Origin: Drechslerella dactyloides
Lineage: Eukaryota; Ascomycota; Orbiliomycetes; Orbiliales; Orbiliaceae
Reading direction: 5' to 3'
Length of the DNA: 64,000 nt
Assembly: GCA_020064725.1 (NCBI GenBank)
Contig: JAGTWJ010000017.1
Span: 1,922,001-1,986,000 of the forward strand
Of the stretch, positions 11,796-24,064 are shown one piece after another (the stretch's first letter is position 1; each line of letters opens with the position of its first letter). The position numbers were made by a program, and so were the translations under genes. Below the pieces are notes generated by a model, which ran no database searches, had not been told where the DNA came from, and worked only from the letters and a program-made list of their open reading frames with translations.

Positions 11796-14559
11796 AGTCG
11801 CGTAAAAAAGAAGAGGGGTTTATTTGGAGCTTAAGCTGAAATCCTCTCCCCAACTGTCGCGAGAGTCGACGTGATTCGTAGTGGCGTCGAGGTTCAGAAG
11901 GGTATGAATAGTGATAGTGAGGGTTGTCGGAAAGACGTCATCGTCGTGGGCGCGAGAGGGAGAAAGAGCTAGTGGCGATGGCAGCGAGGACGTTGGGAAC
12001 GGGAGGCGGTGGTAAAGAAGCAGCTCGTTGTCGTGGGGCAGAATCGATCGCGTGGGCCAGCTTGACGTCGCTTCTCGGCTCTGGCGACGTGACGTGAATC
12101 GAAGCTGCACGTGGAGTCCAGCTGAGTCAGCAGGGCGGGCGGACAGCAACACAACTGCGACACCGGCGCGCGACGGCGCACGACGGCGCACGCACCTTCG
12201 TCTACGGGCTGACAAAGGTCGTCTCCAGAAAAATTAGACTGGATGGCCGCCCCTGCGCAACGGTTTGATTTGACTCTCGCTAGCCGGCCGAGCAGCTTGG
12301 ACTTTCCGTTCTGGTCGACCATTTCGACACGCTTGTGCTCCGTCTGTATATTTCCTGGAGAATTAAATAGACATTGCATTCACAGGGACGAGTGTTCTTC
12401 AGGATGGTTGTTTGCTCCTTGTGAGCCCCCGTATTCAAACGCACACAGTACTTGTAATAATAGATACTCCGTAAACCCTCCTGATAACTCATAGGTTATT
12501 ATTACTGATTCTTCATCTCGTGGGAAACTGAGAGCGTGCCGGAGCACCCTTCAGCATCGGTTTATAGTCAGCTATGCCTCAATTAAGCTGTTACATAGCG
12601 AGAGGCTGAAGAGAAAGGGACTGGTTGGTATCGGCCGGACCCTTGTATTCACCCATGCAATCACCATCTCCGACGGTCTGAGCGCAGGGGCGCATCCCTG
12701 GAAGGGCAATAACCACCTTTGAACCGAGCCGTCCAAGCGCTGGCCCCAAGAAGCCAAACGGTCCTGGCCAGACCGTGGCTTCTTCGATTGTATCGAACAA
12801 GTCGCCGGTCACCAAAGCAGAAGATAAGGAGGGCGAAGGGCAGCCACGGAGTCGAGCTCTTGTTCGTGCCCCTGATCTGTAATAGGCCGCCCGACATGTA
12901 ATTGTGCATGTACTAAGTACTAAGTACTTACTTACATACAGTAAATACATGTGCATGCGTGTATCTGAACAGCCAGTGGATGCATCTGTAATAACGGGCG
13001 CTCCATATTACATATGTTCAGACATCCGGACACATGTGGCGCGTGTTCCGTGCACAGGGATCCACCGCATTGGTCTCGATGGCAATGTCCGAGTCAACAG
13101 CGTGGCAGGCAAGGCGTCGCGCGGAATGAAGTCTGACACCCGGCTGCATCTCGCTATCGATCCCGCAGGGGTCAGAAAGCCCGGGAGAGGGGGGGACAGC
13201 AGCAGGAACAGGAGAATTGCGCAGGGATGGGAAGGGAGGAAGGGAGGGAGGGAAGGGAGGCAGGAGGGGGAAAACGATGACCATGATGTATTACATTAGG
13301 CCGGGCATCCCCTTGGCCTCTTCCTCCAGCGGTCCTCCTGCCTTGGAATCTCGTCCCCTTCGCGCATGTGCATATGCATACATCCTGCATGCATCCGGAC
13401 ATCTTCGACAGCATCGCCAAACTTAGCATCTCTCGTCGACGGCCAAATTCCAACAGCAGCAACACGCCGATGCCTTGGTCCGCGGACAGTTGACCCTCAC
13501 AATAGAAAGACTAGCTGATATCCGGACGACGCGAGCATTCTCATCCATCTCCTCGACTGCCGACTGTTCGGAAACCGGGTTCACCACCTATCTTGTCGCC
13601 GTGTCCGGCACCTCTTCTTTGGATGTGCTGCTGAGCGTGCTGCCCCTTGCGTCAGTATGCACTAGTGCTATTTGTTGGTGTCCTGTCGAAGCGACAACTT
13701 GAACTCGAGCAGCTGAATATCGGCGGCGACGACGGCGGCGACGACCAGAAATCAAAAATCCGCGGCTGCATGCATGTAAAGGTAAGTCATCACTGAGACT
13801 CCAGCCTCGATTGGGGCCAAGCCAGCGCAATGCACTCCTTGGTGGCCGCCAGGGATAGACTGCATGCAGTGAGTCTTGTTGAATGAAGGTGGAGCTGATG
13901 GATTGTAATGTGATGCGATCGAGCCCATCTAGACCACGACTCCTCTCCAAATCTCCTCCTCCGGTCAGACTTGACAGCACACACCTACAACAACAATAGC
14001 GTTCGCTCAACTCCTCTGCTCCTCACATCTTCTCATCTCCTCCTGCGTCAGCCCTTCTTGCCGATTGCGCTCCATCTTCTCGGTTGTCTTTTTCTTCGGC
14101 TTCCATTTTACTCTGTTCGGCGGGAAGGTGTGGTAGCACCTTCGAGGCAACGACAATCTTAACGGCCTTTGTACAACCACCATCAAACGTCAAGTTATAT
14201 ATAACGGCCGCAATCACCACAGATATCATCAGAACCATCGCCGCTGTCTCCCTCTAGCCCTTTTAGCTTCCTTGGCCTCCAGTGTGCTTCCTTTTACCGC
14301 CATTGGCTAAGCAATCAAGCAGACGAGATCGCATCTGTGTTCAGAGCAACAGTTTACCAACCTAGGTACTGACTCCGCGAAAATCCAATTGCATCGAGAA
14401 GCGTGCACCGCTGCAGAGAAGACGTCTTGGAAACCTTTATAGCCTCTTTCCCTCCGTCCTCTTTGAGGTCTGACTGCTATCCGTCATTCAAGGCCCAGTC
14501 TTCCCACGACGGGTGCCAGCCACAGATCGAATATCCGAAAATTAAAAAGAAGTCGCAGC
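11796..14559. other. 2.8-kb intergenic region, sen1 promoter side
   Basis: Divergent spacer between sen1 and the serine-rich gene. It holds G-rich (GGGA/GGAAGG) patches near 13220-13265, a short TACTAAG/TACTTAC tract at 12911-12935, and a TATA-like TTATATATAA near 14193-14202 ahead of the serine-rich gene. Open frames here lack family resemblance. One minus frame at 12591-12956 has a vaguely protein-like C-terminal half but no supported exons, so no gene is called. Confidence 0.5.
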
Positions 14560-16395
14560 ATGGCCCTGCCATCGCCGAGCTCTCAACCTGCCTATCCCCA
14601 CCAACAAGGCCCGATAATTCCGTCGAGCGTCTTCAGCTCCGACAAAGACCTTCAAGAACTTGTCAACCGGAGAGATATGCGCATCTCATCCACACACGAC
14701 CTCGCCGAATTTCTCCGTTCTTCCAAGCCTGAGGATTACTCCCGCCCTGTTAAAGCTGCCGATGATCTGGCGCTAGACGCCAGTCATCGAAAAATCTCTT
14801 TCAAGTTTTTGAAATCTGCCTCGAAAGATTTCCTATCTCCCCGAAAAAATGTAATCCCAGTTCCGGTGCCCTCAACGACGGCCCTGCCAGAAAAGGTGCG
14901 CCCCGAAAAAACCGCCAAGGGGAATTCATATCTGGCGATTCAAGTCGATTATACCCCTGTGGGCGACGAGTCACTCATTCCTTCCATCTGGACGCCAAGT
15001 TCGAGCGATGGCAGCACCCGACATAGCTTCCAAAACACAACTTTCGCGGAATGCTCGTCGGACCAGAGCAATTACAGAACCAGCTTGTCGAGTCAGAATT
15101 TCGCATTGGAATATGATAATTTCACCACACCGACCGACACCCGTTTAATGTCGCGGTGGATGCGGAACTCTTCAGGGAGTGAGCTATCATCGCCTCGAGC
15201 AGGTCTACTTGCTTCTTCCACCATGATTTCACAGTCGCTGGGGACTTACACCACCGCGAAAAACGAGCACAGGGTCGCGTCACTATTCCCAAATAAGCAC
15301 GTCCAGATTGACAATTCGGTCAGTGAGCGCATGCCCCCGCTCTCGGCCTTGCCAAAGCCGGTCTCAAATCTTGCCTTCATCCAAAGAAGATACTCGACCG
15401 ACTCAACGGTTCGCGGAAACCCAGTTTCTTCCCATAGTAGTCGGATATCTTCCCGGATTCAAGAGGACGACATTTACCTGCCCGTTTCGACCCCAATCTC
15501 TTTGAATCGGACAGTCGATAACGAAAGCCTCATATCTATGGATTCTAAACATAAAGATGCATATTCGAGCTTAACTAGTACGCCTGCCCGACCAGGCCCC
15601 CCTCCAACCCGCGACCTACCTTCACTTCCTGAAGGTCATGGTGATGCCATTAATCTTGCCTCAAAAATTCGGGCTGCAGCCGCAGCAAGATCTTCTATCA
15701 GCTCCCAAATATCTCTGAGTAGCGAGGTAGGCTCTTTGAAGAGTCGCCGGGCAGGAACTCCAAATCGCACGAAAAGCCAAAGGAGCCAACGTGAACTTTC
15801 AGTGAAAGCTAGGAAAATCAAAGACCTGGAGGAGCTGAGAAGCCGACGGAGCATGAGCCAGTCGGAGGGAATTCGTCATACGGAACTGCCAACAATGAGA
15901 CACAAGAAATCTCAAAGCAACCCAAACCCTCGAAAAAATAGTCCGAAGCCCGATGCTCTAAGCTTTTCACCTATCACAGTTGTCTACGAAGCCGCTCCCG
16001 ATGATGGGGAGGCCGAAACAGACAATTACTACAGTGATGCAACGCGGAGCGCAAAGTCTGGGTCCGATTTGAGACAATCCGTGTCGTCGGCGGCCTCGTC
16101 AGAAGCGCTCCCTCCGCAGACTCGTCAGTCGATGGACTTTTCTGCTAGTGGGCTTCCTAGCACACCAAGGAGTTATGTTCTCAGGTCTTCAGCCTCTGCC
16201 ATCACCAGCAGCACGACCAATCTGGAAGCCAGAATGAGTTACATGGAAAGAAGAAATCATTTACTTGAACAGGCCCTCCTAGCGGTCCTGCGAAGTGCGA
16301 TCTGTATAGACAACGGCGCCGCAATGGACAACAATGGGCTATCCGAAATCGTTAAAGGTCTCACAAATGCTCCGGCTTCGTCTTACTCACACTAA
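14560..16395 (+). CDS. Conserved-looking serine-rich fungal protein, unknown function
   Basis: Intronless frame of 611 residues starting MALPSPSSQPAYP. I do not recognise the family. An N-terminal block (residues about 20-90) with NRRDMRISSTHDLAEFLRSS and KISFKFLKSASKDF looks ordered and basic. It is followed by a long Ser/Thr/Pro-rich disordered middle with many SP/TP sites. A basic stretch (KARKIKDLEELRSRRS, about 420-435) and a C-terminal amphipathic helix (about 560-590, ARMSYMERRNHLLEQALLAV) could form a short coiled coil. Proteins of this build in fungi are often cytoskeletal or polarity phosphoproteins; that is inference. Codon use and the uninterrupted 1.8-kb frame support it as real. 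Confidence 0.8.
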   Translation: MALPSPSSQPAYPHQQGPIIPSSVFSSDKDLQELVNRRDMRISSTHDLAEFLRSSKPEDYSRPVKAADDLALDASHRKISFKFLKSASKDFLSPRKNVIPVPVPSTTALPEKVRPEKTAKGNSYLAIQVDYTPVGDESLIPSIWTPSSSDGSTRHSFQNTTFAECSSDQSNYRTSLSSQNFALEYDNFTTPTDTRLMSRWMRNSSGSELSSPRAGLLASSTMISQSLGTYTTAKNEHRVASLFPNKHVQIDNSVSERMPPLSALPKPVSNLAFIQRRYSTDSTVRGNPVSSHSSRISSRIQEDDIYLPVSTPISLNRTVDNESLISMDSKHKDAYSSLTSTPARPGPPPTRDLPSLPEGHGDAINLASKIRAAAAARSSISSQISLSSEVGSLKSRRAGTPNRTKSQRSQRELSVKARKIKDLEELRSRRSMSQSEGIRHTELPTMRHKKSQSNPNPRKNSPKPDALSFSPITVVYEAAPDDGEAETDNYYSDATRSAKSGSDLRQSVSSAASSEALPPQTRQSMDFSASGLPSTPRSYVLRSSASAITSSTTNLEARMSYMERRNHLLEQALLAVLRSAICIDNGAAMDNNGLSEIVKGLTNAPASSYSH

Positions 16396-17219
16396 GATAG
16401 AGCTCAGAGGTGGATGCTGTGTACTTTTCGTTCCGATTCTACTTTGTTTTCGTTCTTGCGTTCTTTTCGTGATTCACTCAGCTTTGAAGCCGATTTTTGC
16501 GGTTTAAACATTTGGCAACTGCCCGATACCTAGCTCTCATGAGCCCGAAGGGATTAGTCTCCCTCCGCCTTTGTCCTTCGTTTATTTCCTTTCTAATCTT
16601 TGGTTTTCTGAAGACTACATCGGCCTTCCTTTTATAAGGACTATACCCTGTCTGTTCTACTGCTTTCGCTTTTGTTCCTTCGCCAGCTGCAGACCTCGCG
16701 GAATCATACGACCCGGGATGCCAATCGGGTCATGATTTTATTCCGCTGAATGATCCTAATTCTTTAGTATACCCCGCGACCAGTGCTCGGGTTACCTTCG
16801 GGCGGCTGGTCAGACTGGTCAGGCTATTTTTTTCACACTCTCTGTCTCTCTTCCCGGTTCCTTGCTTGCTCTCGCTCTCTAGCTTCATTTCATCATATCG
16901 TTCCTGCTGTCTTTAGTATATCCCTTTTTCAGTGTGTTAATACTAATACCTGATACCACCGCGTATTTGCGTTGGCTCTGTTGCCGTTCCTAATGCATCA
17001 AATTCAACCTGCCGCCGCCACAACCGAGGGTGCAGCAGATTATGTCATGTCACATAGTATGCTCCGTAGACCCCGACCGAAATAGTAATGTAGTCTCTCC
17101 GCGGCACTGAACTTTATTCCATCTTCCGTCCGCCACAATATCAGACATCCACCTATAGCCAGCTAAATTCCACCCCTGGGCGTTTGGGCTGTACAAAGTC
17201 GGTGTTACAATAATAAATC
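16396..17219. other. Intergenic region, pyrimidine-rich
   Basis: Spacer of 0.8 kb between two plus-strand genes, rich in T/C runs (TTTTTTTCACACTCTCTGTCTC near 16827), typical of fungal 3' UTR and promoter DNA. No gene was seen. Confidence 0.4.
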
Positions 17220-18031
17220 ATGTTCAAGTTTGTACGTTGTCAACTTGCCATCCCCGAAGTCCAGATCAAAGAGCCAAGGCTATATAATACCTCTATCGTT
17301 GAGAACTTGACTGGAAATGCCTACACACAAGTGCATAACGTCCCTTGACTACAACAGTTGCAACAGGCTAACATTCTTCGAATAATCGATGGAACTGTCA
17401 CAATCGATTAATCGGACTCTGTAGCACAAAACTCTCGATGTCCTGACGCTCTTCCACTCACCTCGTTCTGAGGCCTCAAACCGCGTACTGTCTGCTCTGA
17501 AGGCTGCCAATACCGCTGCTGAAGAGTCGGCGGCGGCTCCGGCGGCGGCTCCCGCTGCCAGCAACGGTAGCAATGGGAAGAAGGAAGTGTTCGAGCTGGA
17601 TGTGGTAGAAGGCCCAATGACTCCGACCCAGCTGAGAAGCATCTTGGACTACGTCGGTGACGCGAAGGTTGGTGACATTGTTGATGGTGCCAAGGGAGTG
17701 ACGGATGCCATGAAGATTCTGGAAGGAGCAAAAGATGCCAATAAACTAAAGAGACCCATTGTGAGTCCCAAATTCTCTGTACACCACATATACTGGCACA
17801 GGAATGCTGACGGGAGAGCGACACTCTTCCCAACGTATGGGCGATTCCAGGTTGTGGATTGGAACAACGGTAGAGTAGGTGAGTTACTATTCATGTAGTC
17901 GTCCAGCAAGCTGGATGGTTTAGAATTTCCCGAGCGGTCGTACAGGCGCTGACAAATAAATTCCGTTATCAGTCCTGGGAGAGAATCAGTCTGCTCTCAA
18001 GCAGCTCGTTGAGTCGTTGCCGAAAAATTAG
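17220..18031 (+). CDS. DUF1687/FMP46-like mitochondrial thioredoxin-fold protein
   Basis: Four exons (17220-17231, 17425-17760, 17851-17878, 17973-18031) give 144 residues. The first exon codes only MFKF and joins in phase to HKTLDVLTLFHSPRSEAS. The ending is VDWNNGRVVLGENQSALKQLVESLPKN. The N-terminal strand-helix (TLDVLTLFH), the TPTQLRSILDY helix and the RPIVVDWNNGR strand match the small fungal redox family related to yeast Fmp46 (Pfam DUF1687), which has a thioredoxin-like fold and is mitochondrial. No CxxC is present, and the Ala/Gly-rich insert near residues 35-55 is low complexity. The biochemical role is unknown. The gene converges with nimA. Confidence 0.82.
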
Positions 18032-18520
18032 AGCAGGACCTGTTACACTGGTCCCATATCTAGCCCGCGTCCTACAAATCTCCTGTACTTGTTGCACCTC
18101 TGATCACGGGTGGTTGACTCTTGCATGTTGCACTGGTCGTGTGGTTTCTAAAGAAGATTCGTCTCTGCATTATAATATGATACCAATCCAACCCACCCCA
18201 CCAGCCCAAGTATCTGCATGTTAGATACCTTACATGAACACCAAAATTCCCCGCAGTTGCGACTCCACACGAAGAAAAAAAGCTCAAAATACCAAAGCCC
18301 GAAGGGCGCGTAGGACAGTAAAAAGCAGAAAGTCGAAAACGCAACGCCTCTAAAGATGATATGACAAAGGGGAGTCGTTTCGCAATGCACGAAAGGATGA
18401 GGGTATCCATACATATCATATTGTACAAGTGAGCAAATACTCGAGTATGAGAAACCAACCTGCGCCGGAGCTTGGCGTTGACAGCAAGAATTAGAGCTGT
18501 CTTCAAAAGAGACCATGCTC
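18032..18520. terminator. Convergent 3' region (FMP46-like gene / nimA)
   Basis: About 0.5 kb between two convergent stop codons, so it should hold both polyadenylation regions. No gene or structure stands out. Confidence 0.4.
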
Positions 18521-20868
18521 TTAAAACACTTTTCTCCTGTTCAGAAATGGGCTCGGCATGTCGTCTGGGGCTGTGGTCTCAGGGTCCCATACGGGAACAT
18601 CGTCATTACCATTCTCCTTTTCCTTCTCCTTTTCCTTCCTTTTTTCCTTTTGCAGCTCAAGAAGGCTCCTAGCACGGGTTTGGTTCAAAACCGCTGCTTT
18701 TACTCCAACACCAGCTTTCCTTGGTTCCGGCCCTCCCTCGAAATTGCTGCCGAAGAACAATCTCCGGTTAGGCGATAGTTGCCGGTTTTCAGCGCCTGGA
18801 TTCGGTTTAAGGGTTCCGTTGGCGGCGCTTACTCGTCTCCCTCTAGGCGGTGTCGATGGATTTGCCGGGTTTGCAATCGAAGGGTTGGGATTGATCGGGG
18901 CTGAGTAGACCCTTGATAGCCCCTGTCGACCATGAGATGCACCACCCGTAGGTGCTGTCTTCATGGCCCCGAAACCTGGGCGAGCAGGTTTGCTGCGTAG
19001 GGCACCTGGTTCTTCGCCTTCTTCCTCTGCGAGATCATCCTCGTCCTCATCGCTATCATCAACTTCAGTAAATCCCAGACTGTTACTTCGGGCCATTGTC
19101 TGCAACTTAGACATCTTACGCCCTTGCAGCGGCGAAGTTTGGTGGTTCATCGCCCGTCGGTGTAGAACGTTACTAATCGATGGGATGGGTGAGGCCATCG
19201 AGATATCCATAGGGGACGCAGGACAAACATCATCTGGCTTAAAGGCATGAGTTTGTAGGTCGCTTAGAGAGTTTGAGCGAGCCAAGGGGGCTGCGGTATC
19301 AATAGACCGGGACAGTGTTGTCGGCTCAGAAGGCATGCTCCGGACACTGCAGCTATTTGTCGCTGGCATATCCCTTTCTGTTACCTCAAGAATACCGATT
19401 TTCTGGGTAAGGAGTTCATCTGCGACCCTCTTCTGGACCTCCTCAGCGACTTGCTTCTCGAATATCGACTGGAATTCATTGCGCATTGCTTCCAGTGCCT
19501 CGTGATATTGCCGCTTCATGTCGGTCTCGTGCTCGGTGCATCGGCGACTAACTTCCAGGTCAACCCTCCTACGAATCTCATCTTCCGCCTTCTCGTCCCA
19601 CACCTTGCGCAACTCGGCGTCGATTTCTACTCTCATCCTTGCTGCGGCTTCTTCGAGGATCTTGCTCATATTTTTCTCTGCGGAATCGACATCCTTCTCT
19701 CTCCTCCTCAACGCTTCTTCTCGTGTTTTGAGCGACCGGCTGATCTCGAGAGCATCGAGTTCTCGTCTTATCGTGCGGATAATCTGCAAATCCAGCAGTT
19801 TCGCTGTATCCGGCCGCTCCGAAGGGTTGGTCCTCAAACACAGATCGACGACTCGGCGCAATTCGGGGCTATATGAATTGGGTAGAGGATTGTACCTCCC
19901 GGCCTGGATCTTCTGACACAGAGCAGGGAGGCTTTTCGCGTCGAATGGCGGTGTGAGGACACAAAGTTCATATATAACGCATCCCAGCGACCAAATATCG
20001 CTCCGCGAAGTGTATGGCAGGTCGCAGACAATCTCCGGGGACATATAATAAGGCGTTCCAACGTAGGTCGTGGCCATATGCTGGTCAGACGCCAGTATCC
20101 GAGACAGCCCAAAATCGCCCAACTTGACGCATGTTTCGTGATCCAGGAAGACTGTTCAGAGGAATCGTAAGCACGAAGGACCCTCACTCAGAGTACTGGA
20201 TTGATAACGAACCGTTTTCGGGTTTCAGGTCTCTATGGACAATGACTTCTCTGCCGGTAGCTTTCGTTCCGGTGGTGGCGGCAAGAGCTGGGGTGGTCTT
20301 TTTCTTCTTATCCCAGCCTTCATTCATGTCCTCAAGAGACGGGGGGTCGGAGCCATTGTGGCATTTGTAAAGAGCCAACACGAGCTGGGTAAATATACTC
20401 CAGACGACGTGTTCAGGCACCAGTGTACCATTCGATTTGCATCTCTTGATATGGGTCGATAAATCTCCTCCGCCACAGTATTCCATGTATATGTACAGCG
20501 AATGGTCCGTTTTGTTGTGTTCGCGGCTGTAGTAGCGAACGATGTTTGGATGCTGGAGTTTGGATAGGATTGAGAATTCGGCGGTAAGTTGCTCCTTTTC
20601 TTTAGCAGACATGCGATTGTAGGAGATTTCCTTGCGCGCTAGAATCTGCAGGGCTCGTCAGCAAGATAGTCCTAGATATTGCGGCCAGACCAGGATGAGG
20701 GTGTCATACCAACCCATCGCGGACACGCCGGACCTTATGAATCTGTCCGAATGACCCCCGACCTAGTCGACGCCAATTGATTAGTTTGAGCGACAACGAA
20801 GCCGACTGAAAAGCTTCTGGTGATCCAAGCTAACCTATCAGCTCGAGAACCTCGTAATCTTCGCCCAT
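18521..20868 (-). CDS. nimA: NIMA-type mitotic Ser/Thr kinase
   Basis: Four exons (20835-20868, 20710-20762, 20213-20645, 18521-20151) give 716 residues, close to the 699 of Aspergillus nidulans NIMA. The kinase domain fills residues 1 to about 300: Gly loop GRGSFGQIH, lysine in LARKEI, HRDLKPEN (about 166-173), DFG (186-188), activation loop TYVGTPYYMSPE. A Lys/Thr-rich insert between the YKCHNG helix and HRDLKPEN is the fungal insertion seen in this family. After the kinase come a long coiled coil (about 310-440) and a Ser/Pro-rich tail with an acidic patch (DDSDEDEDDLAEEEGEE), consistent with PEST-type turnover. NIMA drives entry to mitosis and chromatin condensation. Confidence 0.95.
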
Positions 20869-21549
20869 CGTGTCTAGGACAGGGACAGTCCACCCAAGAG
20901 CCGAGGAACAGAAATTGTCGAGCCTGAGAAGAGGTCAGGCTGGTTCGCGGTATTGTCACAGGTGACAGAAATTGGACTGGTTCTGGACAGGGGAGAGTAG
21001 CGCGGTCTTCGATGCGATGCTTCTTCGAGGGATGCTGGAGACGCAGTCCGGGAGACGCCTGATGGTGTCATTGACAGGTTGACTCGGGTCGGAGATGGAA
21101 ATGGAAATGGAGACAGGATGCAGGAGGCTCCCTTTGTTAGAGGGCGGCGCCGGATGTTTAGCTAATACCTCCTAGCCACTGAGAAGGAAGCTGCTGTCGT
21201 GTGTGGAGCCTCGTTGTTTGCAGCCGCGGCGGCCGCTCAGGAGGCCTGTGTTTACGCCCGCGTTGCTGTGTTGCCATGTGGCAACATTGCTGCGTTGGGT
21301 TAGCGGCATGTTTGCTGTGTTTGTCGCTTGTGGAACTAGCCCGAACGGGCAACTCGCGTTTCTCGACTTCAATATTAGCATTATTGGATCTATTCATCCG
21401 GTGGTAGTAGTAGTATCAGAGAGCTAGCCTCCCTCCAGCGGCAGAGTAGTAATGTATATATGCAGAACCTGAAAGCAAAAGGCTGATGGTTGCCCGTGAT
21501 AATAAACTTGCGATGATGTAAATCAAAAGAATAAAAGAATAAAATAGAC
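20869..21549. promoter_or_regulatory. nimA upstream region / srp101 3' flank
   Basis: About 0.7 kb between the nimA start and the srp101 stop on the same strand. It must contain the nimA promoter. Small frames here are shadows. No motif is assigned. Confidence 0.4.
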
Positions 21550-23771
21550 CTAGCTCATCAAGAGCCCGACAGCCCATTTGACATTCAGCGTTCGTAAGTC
21601 AGTGTAATTCTGCCCGACCCCGAGGAACACTACAGGAATGCCAGTTGCGAACACCATGCTGATCAAGGCCCCCACCATGTCTCCAACCGTGTCACATTTG
21701 CTAATGATGAATCCATCCAGCTTCCTCTCTCTCCCAAATGCTGCGTTGAAGTTGCGGGCCTGCTGGACGCTATCCGAGCCCACCAGCGCCTCCCCCACCA
21801 TCAGGATCTTGTCAGGATCTGCGAACTTCGCAAACTTCTCTAGAGAGGACATTAGCCGCTGATCATTGTGGCGGCGTCCCGCGGTATCGATCAGGACCAC
21901 ATCGAAATCTTGCGATGCCGCATAAGCGACTGCGTCTTTGGCAATGTTAGCCGCGTCCTTGCCGTAACCCTTCTCGTACAGGTCGACCACACCCCCCTCT
22001 CGTTCTGATAGCTCCTTCAAATTCCGGGCGTGCACTCGGAGCTGCTCGACAGCTCCAGATCGAAAGGTATCGCAGGCAGCGATCAGGACTTTCAGCTTGT
22101 TCTGTAGCAGGAAGAAGCATATTTTAGACAGATTAGTCGATTTTCCGACGCCGTTCACACCCACGATCGAAATGACATAAGGCCGCCCCTCGCTACTGCG
22201 GACTTGTTCGATCTCACGAAGCAGGTCCAACGAAGTTGTAGGCGTTAAAATTTTCCTAAGCGCATCCTCCATGGCGACCTTGACCAGACTCTCGATGCCT
22301 ATGAATCCCAAAGCGGAATTTGTCAGCCATATATGAAATGAGGTGATATCGATGGTTGGCCTGCTTACTCTGAAAGCTTCCAGTTTTTTGACCGACAAGA
22401 CTGGTCTGAACACTGTCGCATATTTGGGCTGCGGCCTCCCTTGCAACGTTCTTCTCGAGCAAATGCGTCATGATACCAGAAATGGCCTTATCTGTATCTT
22501 CTTTGCTAAGCGTCTTGCCCCCGACAAAATTCCTCAGGTAGCCCATAGCACCAGCGGCTAGCCCGCTTGCAAGCCCGGTAGACCCCTTTTTGTCGCTCTC
22601 CTTTGCTTGTTTCAAGATGTCATTTATTTCAAAGTCCAGATCTTTCAACACGAAGTCTCCTTGGCTGGTTTTCGTGCCCCAGGTACTCTGGTCGACAAGC
22701 TCTGGTCGGGATCGCACAGGCTCATCATGCTCATCATCCGTGCTCCCTCCACCCGTACCAGAATAATCCAGCTTTTGCTCCTCTCCTGCCTCGGCAGCGG
22801 ATCCATCCTCGCCCCATATTCTCATTTCCTTCCCGCGTTTTGGCTTAGCGCTAAGTCGTCCTGGCGATCTCTCCTCGCCGGACGATGCGTGGGCCGAAGA
22901 CGCGCCGCTGTGACCAGCAGACTTGCGGGACCGACGACCACGACCACCAGGACGTCGTCCAGAGGCCTGGAGAAGCGCCTGTGCCACCAATGCCGGCGAT
23001 GACGGTGAAAGGGTAGTGTTCGAACTGGGTTCTAAAAGAGAATTTTGTTTCGAGGATGAAGCTGGAGTTTCTGTGGGCTGATTGCGGGGACGAGAGTTGC
23101 CTTTAAGAGTATGCATAAGATTAGCATGTATACTCGGGAAACACCAAGAAAGACAGAATTACCGAATTGGGCGACTCCGGGCATTGGCGGAGGGGCAAGC
23201 CATTCATCATTGTCACCACTTCCAATACTGGCTTCATCATGGTCGCTTTGGTCTTTGATTTCTGTTGCAGTCCTGCCGTTAGGCGGGCGTGCTGGTGCTT
23301 GACTGCCGGCTCTGGGTTCCAGAGACCTGACGCTGGAATCGAAGTATTGGTCGAAATGGCACTGGATTTTAGACCCGTTGCTGGCCTTGACCTTATCGCC
23401 ATACTTTGCGACGAATAGCTTTTTGACCTGGTCCAACAGTTCGTCGATCCATGTAAGCTGGAGGAGGCTTTGGTAAACTGCCTGTGAGGTAATTAGAGCA
23501 GCGAGGAACCCGTTAGCGAATCACAGAGTCTCAGCATCAGAGCTAGACTTCGGAGACTTACCACGAAGATCAGCCCAAGATCAGTCGCAAGAGTCCACTT
23601 GAGCGTGTAGGAGTCCTTCTTGAACCATTTGCCCTCGCTGCCAGGCTGTGTTCGTTCTTCGATGAAGACGTCCGAGATGAGGCTGTTGATGACCGATGTT
23701 TTAACTGGGGTGTAGGATCGTGACCAGAGGACGACGCCAGAAGTCGTGATGACTTCGAAGAGGTCCAGCAT
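21550..23771 (-). CDS. srp101: Signal recognition particle receptor subunit alpha
   Basis: Four exons (23562-23771, 23163-23481, 22369-23100, 21550-22298) give 669 residues. The N-terminal SRX longin-like domain starts MLDLFEVITTSGVVLW and binds the beta subunit at the ER membrane. A charged linker with an Arg/Gly-rich patch (RRPGGRGRRSRK) follows, then the NG domain. The N part has ALRKILTPTTSLDLL. The GTPase motifs are G1 VNGVGKSTNLSK, the DTFRSGAVEQL loop, G3 DTAGRRHND and SKCDTVGD for guanine recognition, and the ending is VGLLMS. It receives ribosome-SRP complexes for co-translational translocation. Start choice: the first ATG giving the family N-terminus. It shares a 293-bp promoter with egd2. 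Confidence 0.95.
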
Positions 23772-24064
23772 GCTGGGCGGAAAATTTGGCAGAGCGTGAG
23801 TGTCGAGCGATGGGAGCTGGCGATGGGCGATGACGTTTGACTGGCAGAGGCCACACACGCCAGAACGGCGATAACGTCAAGCTGAGCTGCAGCAGAGAGG
23901 GAGGGCAGGCACCCACAACACACAACACACAACACCCCACCAACGCCAGCATCTGCGACAAAAATCTTCCTCCCACGAACACCAACCGACGCCCGCCTAC
24001 CATCCAAAACCGATCACGACCCCCACCTTCTCCAGGGAAAAGAAGCTGTTAATTGTCTCAAAAA
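23772..24064. promoter_or_regulatory. Bidirectional promoter srp101/egd2
   Basis: Only 293 bp lie between the start codons of the SRP receptor gene (-) and NAC-alpha (+). The egd2-proximal half is C/A-rich (CAACACACAACACACAAC near 23917) with pyrimidine runs. No TATA box is evident. Confidence 0.7.

Noticed and set aside
12591..12956. Minus-strand frame with a partly protein-like C-terminal half (GDLFDTIEEATVWPG)
   Set aside because: The first half is nonsense-like, no upstream exon or family match was found, and it is left as unsupported spacer.
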